Below the pieces are notes generated by a model. It worked only from the letters and a program-made list of their open reading frames with translations. It had not been told where the DNA came from and searched no databases. Both the position numbers and the translations under genes were made by a program. This document shows positions 30,255 to 38,593 of a stretch of DNA of 50,764 nucleotides, one piece after another (positions within the stretch are counted from its first letter, which is position 1; each line of letters begins with the position of its first letter). The DNA is from Akkermansiaceae bacterium. Its GTDB lineage: Bacteria; Verrucomicrobiota; Verrucomicrobiia; Verrucomicrobiales; Akkermansiaceae. The stretch is from NCBI GenBank assembly GCA_021733795.1, contig JAIPKB010000017.1, forward strand, positions 1 through 50,764, read 5' to 3'.

Positions 30255-31361
30255 ATGAGACGCGCACGCTGGCTGGCTCCCTGGAAGGACAACGCCGAAC
30301 AACCCTCGATCTACCACTGCGTGACCCGGGTGGTGGGGCGGGATTTCGTGTTCGGGCCCGAAGAAAAGGAGAAATTCCGCACGTTCATGCGGATGTATGA
30401 GAATTTTTCCGGCTGCCGGGTGCTGTCCTATTGCCTGATGTCCAACCACGTTCACATCCTGCTGGAAGTCCCGCCGATGCCGGAAGGCGGGTTGACCGAC
30501 GCAGGGCTGCTCAAGCGCCTGCGGGCAATCTATAGCGAACTGGAAACCCGCGAGGTGGAAAAACAACTCGCCAGGGTCCGGAAAGCCATCGTCGAAGGCC
30601 GCGCCGACGAGTCGCTGGCCAGGGAAATCCACGAGCGGTTCACCTACCGGATGCACGATCTGGGAAATTACATGAAAAACCTGCTGGGCCGCTACACCCA
30701 GTGGTTCAACAACAGCCACCAACGCACCGGCACGCTGTGGGAAGGGCGCTTCAAGAGCGTGCTGGTGGAAGATGGCGTGGCGGCGCGTACGATGGCGGCT
30801 TACATCGACTTGAACCCGGTGAGGGCCGGGATGGTGGAGGATCCAGCGCTCTACCGCTGGAGCAGCTACGGCGAGGCGATGGGCGGCGGGGCGAAAGGCA
30901 ACGGAGCCAAGGCGCGTGCCGGGTTGGTGCGTGCCTTGGGAGCCCACAAGGGCTGGGCGGCGGATGGCAGGCACTGGCCGGGCCGGGTTTCGAGAGAATA
31001 CCGGATGTTGCTGCTGGATGAGGGGATGGAGCGGACAAAGGAGGTGGTCGACGAACAGGGGCGGCGGGTGGGAAAGGTGGTTCGGAAAGGCATGAAACGC
31101 GAGGTGACTGAGCGTGAATTGGAGGAATTGGAGAGATCGCGGGATGTGGCATTGGCGAAGGTGGTGAGGTATCGGGTGAGGTATTTTTCGGACGGGGCGG
31201 TGTTGGGGAGTCGGGATTTTGTCAATGGGGTGTTCGAGGCGTGCCGTTGGCGCTTCGGGCCCAGGAGAAAGAACGGAGCAAGACCGATGGGCGGAGCGGC
31301 GAGCGGCGCGAAGGGGGTATTGTGGAGTGCGCGGGATTTGCGGGTGGGGGTGGAGGGGTAG
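30255..31361 (+). CDS. REP-associated tyrosine transposase (RAYT, Y1_Tnp/IS200-like HUH)
   Basis: A 368-residue single-strand DNA transposase relative of IS200/IS605 TnpA. It carries the HUH metal motif SNHVHILLE (His65, His67) and the downstream NLLGRYTQWFNNSHQRTGTLWEGRFKS region, in which Tyr147 is the likely nucleophile; YIDLNPVRAGM and YRWSSY are RAYT hallmarks. RAYTs are single-copy, lack IS ends, and nick at REP hairpins they help spread. The basic C-terminal extension after about residue 240 is long for the family. I chose the ATG at 30255 because similarity to RAYTs starts there (ARWLAPW, IYHCVTRVVGRDFVF); an ATG at 30006 in the same frame would run through the promoter and hairpin. 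REP-like hairpins lie on both sides. Confidence 0.92.
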   Translation: MRRARWLAPWKDNAEQPSIYHCVTRVVGRDFVFGPEEKEKFRTFMRMYENFSGCRVLSYCLMSNHVHILLEVPPMPEGGLTDAGLLKRLRAIYSELETREVEKQLARVRKAIVEGRADESLAREIHERFTYRMHDLGNYMKNLLGRYTQWFNNSHQRTGTLWEGRFKSVLVEDGVAARTMAAYIDLNPVRAGMVEDPALYRWSSYGEAMGGGAKGNGAKARAGLVRALGAHKGWAADGRHWPGRVSREYRMLLLDEGMERTKEVVDEQGRRVGKVVRKGMKREVTERELEELERSRDVALAKVVRYRVRYFSDGAVLGSRDFVNGVFEACRWRFGPRRKNGARPMGGAASGAKGVLWSARDLRVGVEG

Positions 31362-31461
31362 GGAAGTCGATCCGGGTGTGGTGGTTTAGACAGAATGACT
31401 GCCGGGACGATGGCTTGGGTGGTGTGGAAGCCAGCGCTGACGCGGTTGGGTTTCCGCGTGT

Positions 31462-31503
31462 CCGGCAGGATGCCGGGCACTGCTGACAGGATGCCAGCGC
31501 TCC
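31462..31503 (-). repeat. Two-hairpin REP unit downstream of the RAYT gene
   Basis: Read on the minus strand: GGAGC box (31503-31499), hairpin 1 (GCTGGCA/TGTCAGC, one G-T pair, loop TCC), a short linker, hairpin 2 (CCGGCA/TGCCGG, loop TCC). The build matches the units at 46330-46424 and inside aconitase. It lies 100 nt after the transposase stop, as expected for a RAYT with its cognate REP. Confidence 0.75.
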
Positions 31504-31546
31504 CCTTGATGCGGCCGCACACTTGTTCATGGGCGCTCCTTGCGCA

Positions 31547-31575
31547 CGACGACAATAAGGTCGTCGCCCCTTATT
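31547..31575. terminator. Inverted repeats between convergent RAYT and DUF1460 genes
   Basis: CGACGAC (31547-31553) and GTCGTCG (31560-31566) form a 7-bp stem with a 6-nt loop; alternatively AATAAGG (31554-31560) pairs with CCTTATT (31569-31575). The position between two converging genes suits a bidirectional terminator, but there is no long U run. Confidence 0.35.
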
Positions 31576-31589
31576 GCTGACAGTCGGGT

Positions 31590-32624
31590 TCAGGATCCCT
31601 TCTTCGTGCCGCTTTTCCGCTCCGCCACGTGCTTTTGCCACAGCGGGGAGGGCGGCAGATCCAGGGGTCGGCAGATGATGAAACCCGCGTGGCTGGCACC
31701 GCCGTTGAGGTAATCGGTGAGCGGGCGGTCGATGACCACGATCCGTCCCTTGTCGCGGTCCGAGGTGGCGTGGACGAAATACGCCCGCCCCCGCAAGCGC
31801 ATGATCAGGCCCACATGTGAGGTGTAGCCGTTGGTCGAGTTGGAGGTGATCGCACAGATGTCGCCGTCCTGGAGGTAGGCTTCGGCGGCCTTGGCCCGCG
31901 CCTTGGGCACGTGATAGACGGGCAACCGGGAAACCTGCCGCTCGATCCGTCCCATGGGTTCGATCAACGCCGGGTTTGACCGCAGGTAGCGGTAGCTTTT
32001 CCACTGTACGGTCATTTCCCGGATTTCCCGCCGCAAGCGAACCGCGCCCGGCAGTCGGGAGGTGATGTTGCTGGCGAATCCGCGCCGCTGGTTGTCATGA
32101 AACACCTCCTCCAGATGGTGCATCCGGCTCAGATAGTTGCCGGTGCAAACCCCGTTGCGGTATCGTTCCAACTCGACCATGTGCAGCAGGTCCGCCGGTT
32201 GATAGGGCCCGGGTTTGTAATACAGCATCCGGGCGATCGCCAGTGAGTTTTCGTAAAACGTCCAGCAGTCCATCTCGTTGAGATTCACGACCGGAGACTC
32301 AGTCCGGTCATGCACCTCCAGGGTGTAATTCACATACTTGGTGCCCACCAGCTCGCGGGCCACCCGGACGGTCCGCTGGGAAAGCGGCAGCGCCCGCCAA
32401 TTTTCGCGTTCGCCCTTGGCCACGATCGCCCGGAATTTGGCCTCACCCTTGAACACCGTCTTCATCGGCAGCCGCGCCGCACTCGGTGGCGGTACGGTCC
32501 GGCCACTGGCCACCGCCACCGGCACCCTGCGCAGGCCGCCGGATGGCACGCTGGTCACCTCCGCCCCGGCTAGGCAGGCGAGCCCCATCCAGCCCAGCCC
32601 CATGATTCCAAATTTGACGGTCAT
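31590..32624 (-). CDS. DUF1460 family N-acetylmuramoyl-L-alanine amidase-like protein
   Basis: A 344-residue exported protein from the ATG at 32624, which gives a signal peptide (MTVKFGIMGLGWMGLACLAGA); the longer open frame to 32804 adds 60 unlikely residues. It fits the DUF1460 family, an NlpC/P60-fold group with amidase-like members acting on peptidoglycan stems. The probable nucleophile is Cys120 in NEMDCWTFYENSLAIAR and the partner His270 in GYTSHVGLIM; GDICAITSN before it is also family-typical. It would act in the periplasm on cell-wall fragments. It is divergent from the ankyrin lipoprotein gene with 182 nt between. Confidence 0.82.
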   Translation of the reverse strand: MTVKFGIMGLGWMGLACLAGAEVTSVPSGGLRRVPVAVASGRTVPPPSAARLPMKTVFKGEAKFRAIVAKGERENWRALPLSQRTVRVARELVGTKYVNYTLEVHDRTESPVVNLNEMDCWTFYENSLAIARMLYYKPGPYQPADLLHMVELERYRNGVCTGNYLSRMHHLEEVFHDNQRRGFASNITSRLPGAVRLRREIREMTVQWKSYRYLRSNPALIEPMGRIERQVSRLPVYHVPKARAKAAEAYLQDGDICAITSNSTNGYTSHVGLIMRLRGRAYFVHATSDRDKGRIVVIDRPLTDYLNGGASHAGFIICRPLDLPPSPLWQKHVAERKSGTKKGS

Positions 32625-32806
32625 CGGCAACCAGCGTAATCGAATTTGGCGGGTTTGCAAGCGCTTGAGTGGTGCGGCCCTGGGCCCACCTGTCGGAGTT
32701 CGCGCCGGGTGCTCTTCGCGCGGTTGCCAGAAGCATGGGCACGCTTGTGATGTTTGATCAGAGTGAATTTCCTTGATGATCAGGGGGAACTTAGTAGAAT
32801 GCACCC

Positions 32807-34363
32807 ATGAAAACGGTGCATCACTGGAAACGGGCGGCGTGTTTTGCAGTCTCGCTTGGGTTGCTGCTACCCGCTTGCAGGAAGCCTGCGGATTCCGCCA
32901 CCGATCAATTGAGCGAGGCGGGATACCAGCCCTCTACCGAGGACTGGCTGCGGGCCGTGCGCGAGGACAACGTGGAGGTGATGAAGAAATACGCGGCCAG
33001 CGGGTTCGCACTGGACACCCGCGATGCCAATGGCGATGGCGCACTGCACGCGGCGGCCGCCGCAGGTGCGGAAAAGGCCGCCGGTTTGCTCCTGGATCGC
33101 GGTCAACCGGTGGACCTGCGTGGTGGTGCCGGCCGCACCCCGCTGATGCTGGCGGTGATTGCCAACAACCCCCGGATGACGGGTTGGCTGCTCCGGCAGG
33201 GAGCCGACCCGCGACTGAAGGATCAGGACGGCTACACTCCGCTGATGCTGGCGGTGCGGGAAAACTCGACCAAGGTGGTGGGTGAACTCGCCGTCCACGT
33301 CCGGGACACCTTGGATGCGGCCCTGCTGGCGGCCGCGCTGGAAGGACGGGCGGAAATGATCGATGGGCTCACCAAATACGGGGCCTCGGTGTATGCCCGG
33401 ATGGAGGATGGCCGCACCGCCCTGATGGTGGCCGCCCAGAACAATCATGAGGAGGCCGTCAAGATGTTGCTGGATCTCGGTTGCGGGCGTTTTGCCATCA
33501 CCCCGGAAGGCGAGACCGCTGCGGACCTTGCGCTGGTGGAGGGACATCAGCAGGTGGCCGATCTCATTCTCGCCAAACCCGTGGCGTCCGAGTTGAGCCT
33601 GGAATCGCCAGCCGCGATCGCGGCGGAAATGGATGCCTACATGGAAACCGCCATCGACTCCGAAGAGCCCGCGGCCACCACCGCTGCGGCCGACCTGATC
33701 GCCGATGATGCCGACCTCACCGACGATCCGAACCCTGCGGCCACCACCGCCGCCGCCGCTGGCGTGACGCCCGCGCGCCCCAGGCCGCCGGTGGTGTCGC
33801 TCGAGGGCAGGACTCTCGCCGCTGCGGAGCCCCGGCCAACTGTGGCCGGTGCTGCTGCCGGTGCTGCCGGTGCGGCTGCTGGTGGGATTCCCATTGTCAT
33901 GCGCCATTACCGGCAGCGTGAGATTCCGCTGGAAGTCCGCACGGTATCGGCGGATGCCGTTACTTTCCGCATTGCGGGCAGCAGCCCCCGGGAAGTGACG
34001 GTGAGAGCCGGGGAAACCGTGCCGGGATCCAGCCTGGTGGTGGTCGGATTCGACCGCCGGGTGGCCACCAGCAAGGACAACCAAGGAAGCCCCGGCGAAG
34101 TCTCGGTGGTGGGAATCAGTGATCCGGGAACCGGGGTGACCCGCGAGTTGGTGGCGGGGCTCCCGGCCAGCGCCCACGACCCGCTTGCCTTGGTGGAGGA
34201 TGCCCGCACCGGCCAGCGCTACACCGCCAGTCCGGGCCAGCGCTTTCACGATGCCGACGGTCTGGAATACCGGGTCGTTGACGTGCGCCCCAATCAGATT
34301 ATCATTGAAGAGCTCGCTTCTGGCACCGTGCAGACCCTGCCGCTGCGCGGTCCCCGTGGCTGA
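32807..34363 (+). CDS. Ankyrin-repeat lipoprotein
   Basis: A 518-residue protein with a lipoprotein signal (LLLPACRK, lipid Cys24). About six ankyrin-type repeats span residues 45-255 (GDGALHAAAAAGAEKAAGLLL, GRTPLMLAVIANN, GYTPLMLAVREN, GRTALMVAAQNNHEEAVKML). An Ala/Thr/Pro-rich low-complexity linker follows (about 275-365, with AGAAAGAAGAAAGG), then a beta-rich C-terminal region with two similar halves (VRTVSADAVTFRIAGSSPREV, HDADGLEYRVVDVRPNQIIIE). Ankyrins bind proteins; no partner is evident. The next gene (ACT protein) starts 31 nt after its stop and may be cotranscribed. Confidence 0.88.
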   Translation: MKTVHHWKRAACFAVSLGLLLPACRKPADSATDQLSEAGYQPSTEDWLRAVREDNVEVMKKYAASGFALDTRDANGDGALHAAAAAGAEKAAGLLLDRGQPVDLRGGAGRTPLMLAVIANNPRMTGWLLRQGADPRLKDQDGYTPLMLAVRENSTKVVGELAVHVRDTLDAALLAAALEGRAEMIDGLTKYGASVYARMEDGRTALMVAAQNNHEEAVKMLLDLGCGRFAITPEGETAADLALVEGHQQVADLILAKPVASELSLESPAAIAAEMDAYMETAIDSEEPAATTAAADLIADDADLTDDPNPAATTAAAAGVTPARPRPPVVSLEGRTLAAAEPRPTVAGAAAGAAGAAAGGIPIVMRHYRQREIPLEVRTVSADAVTFRIAGSSPREVTVRAGETVPGSSLVVVGFDRRVATSKDNQGSPGEVSVVGISDPGTGVTRELVAGLPASAHDPLALVEDARTGQRYTASPGQRFHDADGLEYRVVDVRPNQIIIEELASGTVQTLPLRGPRG

Positions 34364-34394
34364 TGCTCCCCCCCAAATCCTACTCCAACCCGCC

Positions 34395-34853
34395 ATGGAA
34401 TTCAGCAAAGTCATTGATCACGGGGTCCCCACCCGCCAGTTCTCCGTCATGCTGCCCAACCGCTCCGGGGCGCTGGCCGCCCTGGTGAGGCTGCTCCGCC
34501 AGTCAACCATTGAGGTTATTGGCCTGAGCGTGCAGGATTCGCGCGATGTGACCATTGTCCGGCTCATCACCTCCGATCCGGAAATGACTTCGGCCGTGTT
34601 CATGGAGAAGGGCATTCCCCACAACGAGTGCGAGATGCTGGTGATCGCCCTCCGGGAAAGCGGCCCCGGCCTGCAGCAATGCCTGGAAATCCTGATGGCG
34701 GCGGAAGTCAACGTGGACTTCGCCTACGCACTGCTGGCCACCACCGCCAACCAACCGCGGCTTGCCCTGCGGGTGGAGGATTTCAGTTTCGCCGCCTCCC
34801 TGCTCCACACCAGCGGCTTCAAGCTACTCTATCAGGAAGATCTGAGTCGGTAG
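34395..34853 (+). CDS. Tandem ACT-domain protein
   Basis: A 152-residue protein made of two ACT-type ligand-binding domains: FSVMLPNRSGALAALVRLLR starts the first and VDFAYALLATTANQPRLALRV lies in the second. ACT-only proteins usually bind amino acids and regulate enzymes or act as sensors. The ATG at 34395 (MEFSKVIDHGVPTRQ) is preferred; the open frame reaches further upstream, but only through the coding end of the ankyrin gene. It follows that gene by 31 nt on the same strand. Confidence 0.85.
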   Translation: MEFSKVIDHGVPTRQFSVMLPNRSGALAALVRLLRQSTIEVIGLSVQDSRDVTIVRLITSDPEMTSAVFMEKGIPHNECEMLVIALRESGPGLQQCLEILMAAEVNVDFAYALLATTANQPRLALRVEDFSFAASLLHTSGFKLLYQEDLSR

Positions 34854-34872
34854 CCTGAAAGGAAAATGAAGC

Positions 34873-34899
34873 CGCGAATTGACGCGAATGCCCGCGGAT
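34873..34899. repeat. Three-unit 10-nt tandem repeat
   Basis: CGCGAAT recurs at 34873, 34883 and (as CGCGGAT) 34893, a period of 10 nt, in the short gap after the ACT gene. It is short and imperfect. Confidence 0.4.
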
Positions 34900-34921
34900 T
34901 CTCAATGGGCCGGAACCTCAG

Positions 34922-35239
34922 TCAACCACCTTCCTCGCCGGTCTCCTCCGGGGTCCAGGGATGGAGGAAGTGGTGGTGGCCGTGCCAATCCGGCAGCGCG
35001 TATGCTGCCGCCGCCACCGTGGCAATATAGACCAGCGGCACCACCAGGATCGAGAGCCCGAAGGTGCCCAGCGCCATCAGCACGGCAATGAAGCCGGTCA
35101 GGAGGTTGCCGCCGAGCAACAAGCCGACGCCCGCCAGGTAGTGATGTTTGTAGAGATGACCGAGCCCGGGGAGCAGGCTGAGCAGCGCCGCCACCTTGTT
35201 GCGGTCCGTCGAAGTGATCGCCGATGTGCTTTCATTCAT
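34922..35239 (-). CDS. Small two-helix membrane protein
   Basis: A 105-residue protein with N-terminal RNKVAALLSLLPGLGHLYKHHYLAGVGLLL followed by hydrophobic segments at about 33-55 and 57-82. The PGLGHLYKH...AG start resembles TM2-like small membrane proteins (PG.G..Y....).The tail is His-rich (WHGHHHFLHPW) and acidic at the end. Function is unknown. It is divergent from rmlA. Confidence 0.72.
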   Translation of the reverse strand: MNESTSAITSTDRNKVAALLSLLPGLGHLYKHHYLAGVGLLLGGNLLTGFIAVLMALGTFGLSILVVPLVYIATVAAAAYALPDWHGHHHFLHPWTPEETGEEGG

Positions 35240-35499
35240 GATTTAATCCTCCTTTACGGTGGCAAACTGCCAGTTTCCCCGGATGAGGGCAAGCGGAAAC
35301 TTCGGGGCAAAGACGCCCCAGGGCAGGGGTTCAGCCAGTCTCGCCGCGCGCGTGACCGCAGCGCTCGTCCCCAAAAGATGGCTGCTAGAGAAAACAGTCG
35401 TGCGAAAATCCGCCGTGGACCCCGTGTTCATCAAGTCGAATCCTCTTGCCATGACTGGATTCCCGGCTCACAATGAATGCGCAAGCACAAGTAGAAACC

Positions 35500-36372
35500 A
35501 TGGCGAAAGGCATCATCCTGGCCGGCGGATCCGGCACCCGGCTTCATCCTCTCACGCAAGTGATGAGCAAGCAATTGCTGCCGGTGTATGACAAACCGAT
35601 GATCTACTATCCGCTCTCGGTGCTGCTGCTGGCGGGGGTGCGTGAGGTGTTGATTATTTCCACCCCGCAGGATCTGCCGTTGTTCCGCCAGATCCTCGGT
35701 GATGGCTCCCAACTCGGCTGCCGCTTCGAATACGCGGAACAGCCGCAGCCAAACGGCCTGGCCCAGGCTTTCGTGATCGGCGCGGACTTTGTGGGCGGCG
35801 ACAAGGTGTGGCTGATCCTGGGGGACAACATCTTCTTCGCCGCAGGCCTCGGCGCGTTGCTGCGCGGCGCGATGGACCACGACGGAGCCACGATCTTCGC
35901 CTATCCGGTGCATGACCCGGAACGCTTCGGCGTGGTCGAGTTCGACCCCTCCGGGAAGGCGATCTCAATCGAGGAAAAACCGGCCAACCCGAAATCGAAC
36001 TTCGCCATCCCCGGGTTGTATTGCTATGACCCCGATGTGGTGGCAATCGCCCGCCAGGTCAAGCCCTCGGCGCGCGGCGAATACGAGATCACCGACGTCA
36101 ACGCCGAGTATCTCCGGCAGGGGCGGCTGCAAGTCAAGGTGCTCCCGCGCGGCACCGCGTGGCTGGATACCGGCACCTTCGATTCGCTGTTGCAGGCCGG
36201 GCAGTTTGTCCAGGTGGTGGAGGCCCGGCAGGGGCTCAAGATCGGCTGCATCGAGGAAATCGCCTGGCGGCGCGGCTACATCGACGACCGGCGCTTGCTG
36301 GAACTCGCCGCGCCGATCGCCAAGTCCGGCTACGGCCAGTATCTGCGGGAGTTGGTGGAGGTGCCGCGATGA
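35500..36372 (+). CDS. rmlA: Glucose-1-phosphate thymidylyltransferase
   Basis: A 290-residue cytoplasmic enzyme making dTDP-glucose from dTTP and glucose-1-phosphate, the first step of dTDP-deoxysugar synthesis. It has the nucleotide-binding [63 protein letters not shown] and [13 protein letters not shown], all classic RmlA/RfbA motifs, over the usual length. The ATG at 35500 matches family starts; one at 35473 adds nine residues. Its stop overlaps the next start (ATGA at 36369), so it heads a tight operon with a ketoisomerase, an acetyltransferase and an aminotransferase. RmlB, the 4,6-dehydratase needed next, is not in this window. Confidence 0.95.
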   Translation: MAKGIILAGGSGTRLHPLTQVMSKQLLPVYDKPMIYYPLSVLLLAGVREVLIISTPQDLPLFRQILGDGSQLGCRFEYAEQPQPNGLAQAFVIGADFVGGDKVWLILGDNIFFAAGLGALLRGAMDHDGATIFAYPVHDPERFGVVEFDPSGKAISIEEKPANPKSNFAIPGLYCYDPDVVAIARQVKPSARGEYEITDVNAEYLRQGRLQVKVLPRGTAWLDTGTFDSLLQAGQFVQVVEARQGLKIGCIEEIAWRRGYIDDRRLLELAAPIAKSGYGQYLRELVEVPR

Positions 36373-36797
36373 ATTTCGATTTGACCGTTCCCCAACTGAT
36401 TCCGCTGCCGGAGATCCGCGACGAGCGCGGAGTGAAGGTGCTCGGCTTCGCCGAACCGGGAACCAACTGCCCGTTTCCAATCCGGCGGATGTATTATATG
36501 TATGATTTTCCGGTCGGGCTGGACCGCGGCAACCATGCGCACCGCGAATGCCACCGCCAGCTCATCGCGCTGGCCGGCCGGGTGGAGGTGGAGCTGGAAC
36601 TCGGCGACCAAAAGTGGCGTTTCACCTTGGCAAGTCCCGGCGTTTCGTTGTTCGTGCCGGCTCCGTGCTGGATCGTCTATCGCGCGCTGGAACCTGGCAC
36701 CGTGCTCACCGCCCTGGCCTCCGAACCATTCGACGAGGCCGACTACATCCGCAACTACCACGAATTCAAAAACCATGCGCATTCATCCGACCGCTGA
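36369..36797 (+). CDS. dTDP-4-oxo-6-deoxyglucose 3,4-ketoisomerase (FdtA/QdtA-like cupin)
   Basis: A 142-residue cupin. [24 protein letters not shown] contains the HAH and following Gln/His positions that define sugar 3,4-ketoisomerases; [13 protein letters not shown] and [12 protein letters not shown] are also typical of WxcM/FdtA relatives. It would move the keto group from C4 to C3 of dTDP-6-deoxy-hexos-4-ulose. FdtA and QdtA differ in the product's C4 configuration, and I cannot tell which applies. It overlaps rmlA by 4 nt and the acetyltransferase by 23 nt. Confidence 0.88.
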   Translation: MNFDLTVPQLIPLPEIRDERGVKVLGFAEPGTNCPFPIRRMYYMYDFPVGLDRGNHAHRECHRQLIALAGRVEVELELGDQKWRFTLASPGVSLFVPAPCWIVYRALEPGTVLTALASEPFDEADYIRNYHEFKNHAHSSDR

Positions 36798-37233
36798 CGT
36801 CCAGACCAACCGCATTGGCGATGGCACCACGATCTGGCAGTTTGTGGTGGTGCTGCCCGGCGCGGTGATCGGCCGCGACTGCAACATCTGCGCCCAGGTG
36901 TTCATCGAAAACCAGGTGACCGTGGGCGACCGCTGCACGATCAAAAACGGGGTCCAATTGTGGGACGGCGTGACCCTGGAGGACGATGTCTGCGTGGGCC
37001 CCAACGCGACCTTCGCCAACGATCCGTTTCCCCGCTCGAAACCCGACTCCTGGGAAATGCGCCCGATCACGGTGAAACAGGGGGCGTCGATCGGTGCCAA
37101 TGCCACCCTGCTCCCCGGCGTGGTCATCGGCGAACGGGCGATGGTCGGCGCCGGTGCCGTGGTCGTGCGCGACGTCCCGCCCGGCGCGGTGGTGGCGGGC
37201 AATCCGGCCCGCGTGCTCCGGTATCTCGAATGA
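36775..37233 (+). CDS. Left-handed beta-helix N-acetyltransferase (FdtC/QdtC-like)
   Basis: A 152-residue hexapeptide-repeat acyltransferase. The repeats are plain ([77 protein letters not shown]). In this operon it should acetylate the 3-amino group of the dTDP-3-amino-3,6-dideoxyhexose, using acetyl-CoA. The ATG at 36775 ([10 protein letters not shown]) lies inside the end of the ketoisomerase gene; earlier in-frame codons read antisense-like sequence. Confidence 0.88.
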   Translation: MRIHPTADVQTNRIGDGTTIWQFVVVLPGAVIGRDCNICAQVFIENQVTVGDRCTIKNGVQLWDGVTLEDDVCVGPNATFANDPFPRSKPDSWEMRPITVKQGASIGANATLLPGVVIGERAMVGAGAVVVRDVPPGAVVAGNPARVLRYLE

Positions 37234-37263
37234 CCGCCGGGGATTTTAACATATATATCCACC

Positions 37264-38376
37264 ATGAAAGTGTCCTTTCTCGATTTGCAACCGGTGACCG
37301 CGCGGCAGCGCGACGAGTTGATCGCCGCCGCCACCCGGGTCATCGACCGCGGATGGTTCATCCTCGGTGAGGAACTCGCGGCATTCGAGCGGGAATTCGC
37401 GGCGTGGAATGGCTCGGCCTTCGGCATCGGCGTGGGCACCGGATTGGACGCCCTTTCGCTGGTCCTGCGCGGCTGGCGTGAAATGGGCCTGGTGCATGCC
37501 GGCGACGAGGTGATCGTGCCGGCCCACACCTTCATCGCCTCCGTGCTGGCCATCACCGAAGCCGGACTCAAACCGGTACTGGTGGAGGTTTGCGAACAGT
37601 CATTCACCATGGACCCCGCGTCGCCCGCCGCCGCCATCAACGACCGTACCCGGGTGCTGATGCCGGTCCATTTGTATGGCCAACTTGCGGATATGGAGGC
37701 CATCATGGGCCTGGCCCGGAAGCACGGGCTGCTGGTGTTGGAGGACGCCGCCCAGGCGCATGGCGCCCGCCTCGGAGAGCGTCGCGCCGGGACCTGGGGT
37801 GATGCCGCCGCCTTCAGTTTCTATCCGGGAAAAAACCTTGGTGCCCTCGGTGACGGCGGCATGGTCACCACCGATGATTCCACGCTGGCGGAGGTGGTGG
37901 GGGCGCTGCGGAATTACGGTTCCAAAGAGAAATACCACCACCAATACGCCGGCCCTAACAGCCGGCTCGATGAAATCCAGGCGGCCTTCCTGCGGGCGAA
38001 ACTCCCGCTGTTGGACGGGGACAACCAACGGCGGCGGGAAATCGCCGCGCGCTATGGCCGGGAGATCGTCCACCCGGAAGTCCGCCTGCCGGCCGTCGTC
38101 CGCGGCGATGAGGGGCACGCTTGGCATTTGTTTGTCGTCCGCACCTGTCGTCGCGCGTCGCTGCAGCAGCACCTAACAGCCAATGGCATCGGCAGCCAGA
38201 TCCACTACCCGGTGCCTCCGTTCCGCCAGCAGGCCTATCGGGAATTGTTTGCCGGGATTGAGCTCCCGCTCACGGCCGCACTGGCTGATGAAGTGTTGTC
38301 GTTGCCCCTCAGTCCGGTGATGGATGCCGGGCAGGTGGCGGCCGTGATCGAAGCCGTTAACTCGTGGCAAGGCTGA
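37264..38376 (+). CDS. DegT/DnrJ/EryC1 aminotransferase (FdtB/QdtB-like)
   Basis: A 370-residue PLP enzyme that should transaminate the 3-keto sugar to the 3-amino sugar. Visible motifs: [45 protein letters not shown], the PLP Lys in [43 protein letters not shown] and IHYPVPPF. The active order is therefore RmlA, (RmlB elsewhere), ketoisomerase, this enzyme, then the acetyltransferase, giving dTDP-Fuc3NAc or dTDP-Qui3NAc. It starts 30 nt after the acetyltransferase gene and ends at a hairpin-repeat island. Confidence 0.93.
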   Translation: MKVSFLDLQPVTARQRDELIAAATRVIDRGWFILGEELAAFEREFAAWNGSAFGIGVGTGLDALSLVLRGWREMGLVHAGDEVIVPAHTFIASVLAITEAGLKPVLVEVCEQSFTMDPASPAAAINDRTRVLMPVHLYGQLADMEAIMGLARKHGLLVLEDAAQAHGARLGERRAGTWGDAAAFSFYPGKNLGALGDGGMVTTDDSTLAEVVGALRNYGSKEKYHHQYAGPNSRLDEIQAAFLRAKLPLLDGDNQRRREIAARYGREIVHPEVRLPAVVRGDEGHAWHLFVVRTCRRASLQQHLTANGIGSQIHYPVPPFRQQAYRELFAGIELPLTAALADEVLSLPLSPVMDAGQVAAVIEAVNSWQG

Positions 38377-38398
38377 TCCGCATCATCAAAGTCTCTCG

Positions 38399-38497
38399 GG
38401 CAGGGACGCGTTTCCGACGCGTCCGCTCGTTGGCAGGGACGCGTTTCCGACGCGTCCGCTCGTTGGCAGGGACGCGTTTCCGACGCGTCCGCGCGAA
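38399..38497 (+). repeat. Three direct 33-nt repeats, each a hairpin
   Basis: Three copies with a 33-nt period (CAG at 38401, 38434, 38467). Each holds GGACGCGT and ACGCGTCC around loop TTCCG, an 8-bp stem-loop, preceded by GGCAG. No unique spacer separates copies, so this is not CRISPR. The island lies between convergent genes and may double as a terminator. Confidence 0.9.
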
Positions 38498-38550
38498 TGA
38501 TCTGAGAATGAAGAAGCCGTTTCGACCATTCATTCGCCACCCATTCTCCC

Positions 38551-38576
38551 GGACCGTTCGGAAAACGGTCCCTGCC
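38551..38576 (-). repeat. Diverged inverted fourth copy of the hairpin repeat
   Basis: GGACCGTT, loop CGGAA, AACGGTCC, then CTGCC is the reverse complement of the 33-nt repeat core, with both stem arms changed in a matching way (GGACGCGT to GGACCGTT) so pairing is kept. Confidence 0.8.
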
Positions 38577-38593
38577 ATGCATCGGACAGCGAC

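Noticed and set aside
32867..34414. A 515-codon minus-strand frame opposite the ankyrin lipoprotein gene
   Set aside because: The plus strand has a lipoprotein signal and clear ankyrin repeats; the antisense frame is His/Gly/Arg-rich without motifs.
35243..35452. A 69-codon minus-strand frame before rmlA
   Set aside because: It lies in the 260-nt gap between a small membrane protein gene and rmlA, has no signal, motif or initiation site, and resembles spurious translation of intergenic DNA.
38399..38497. Possible CRISPR array
   Set aside because: The 33-nt units are contiguous with no unique spacers, there are only three, and no cas gene is present.
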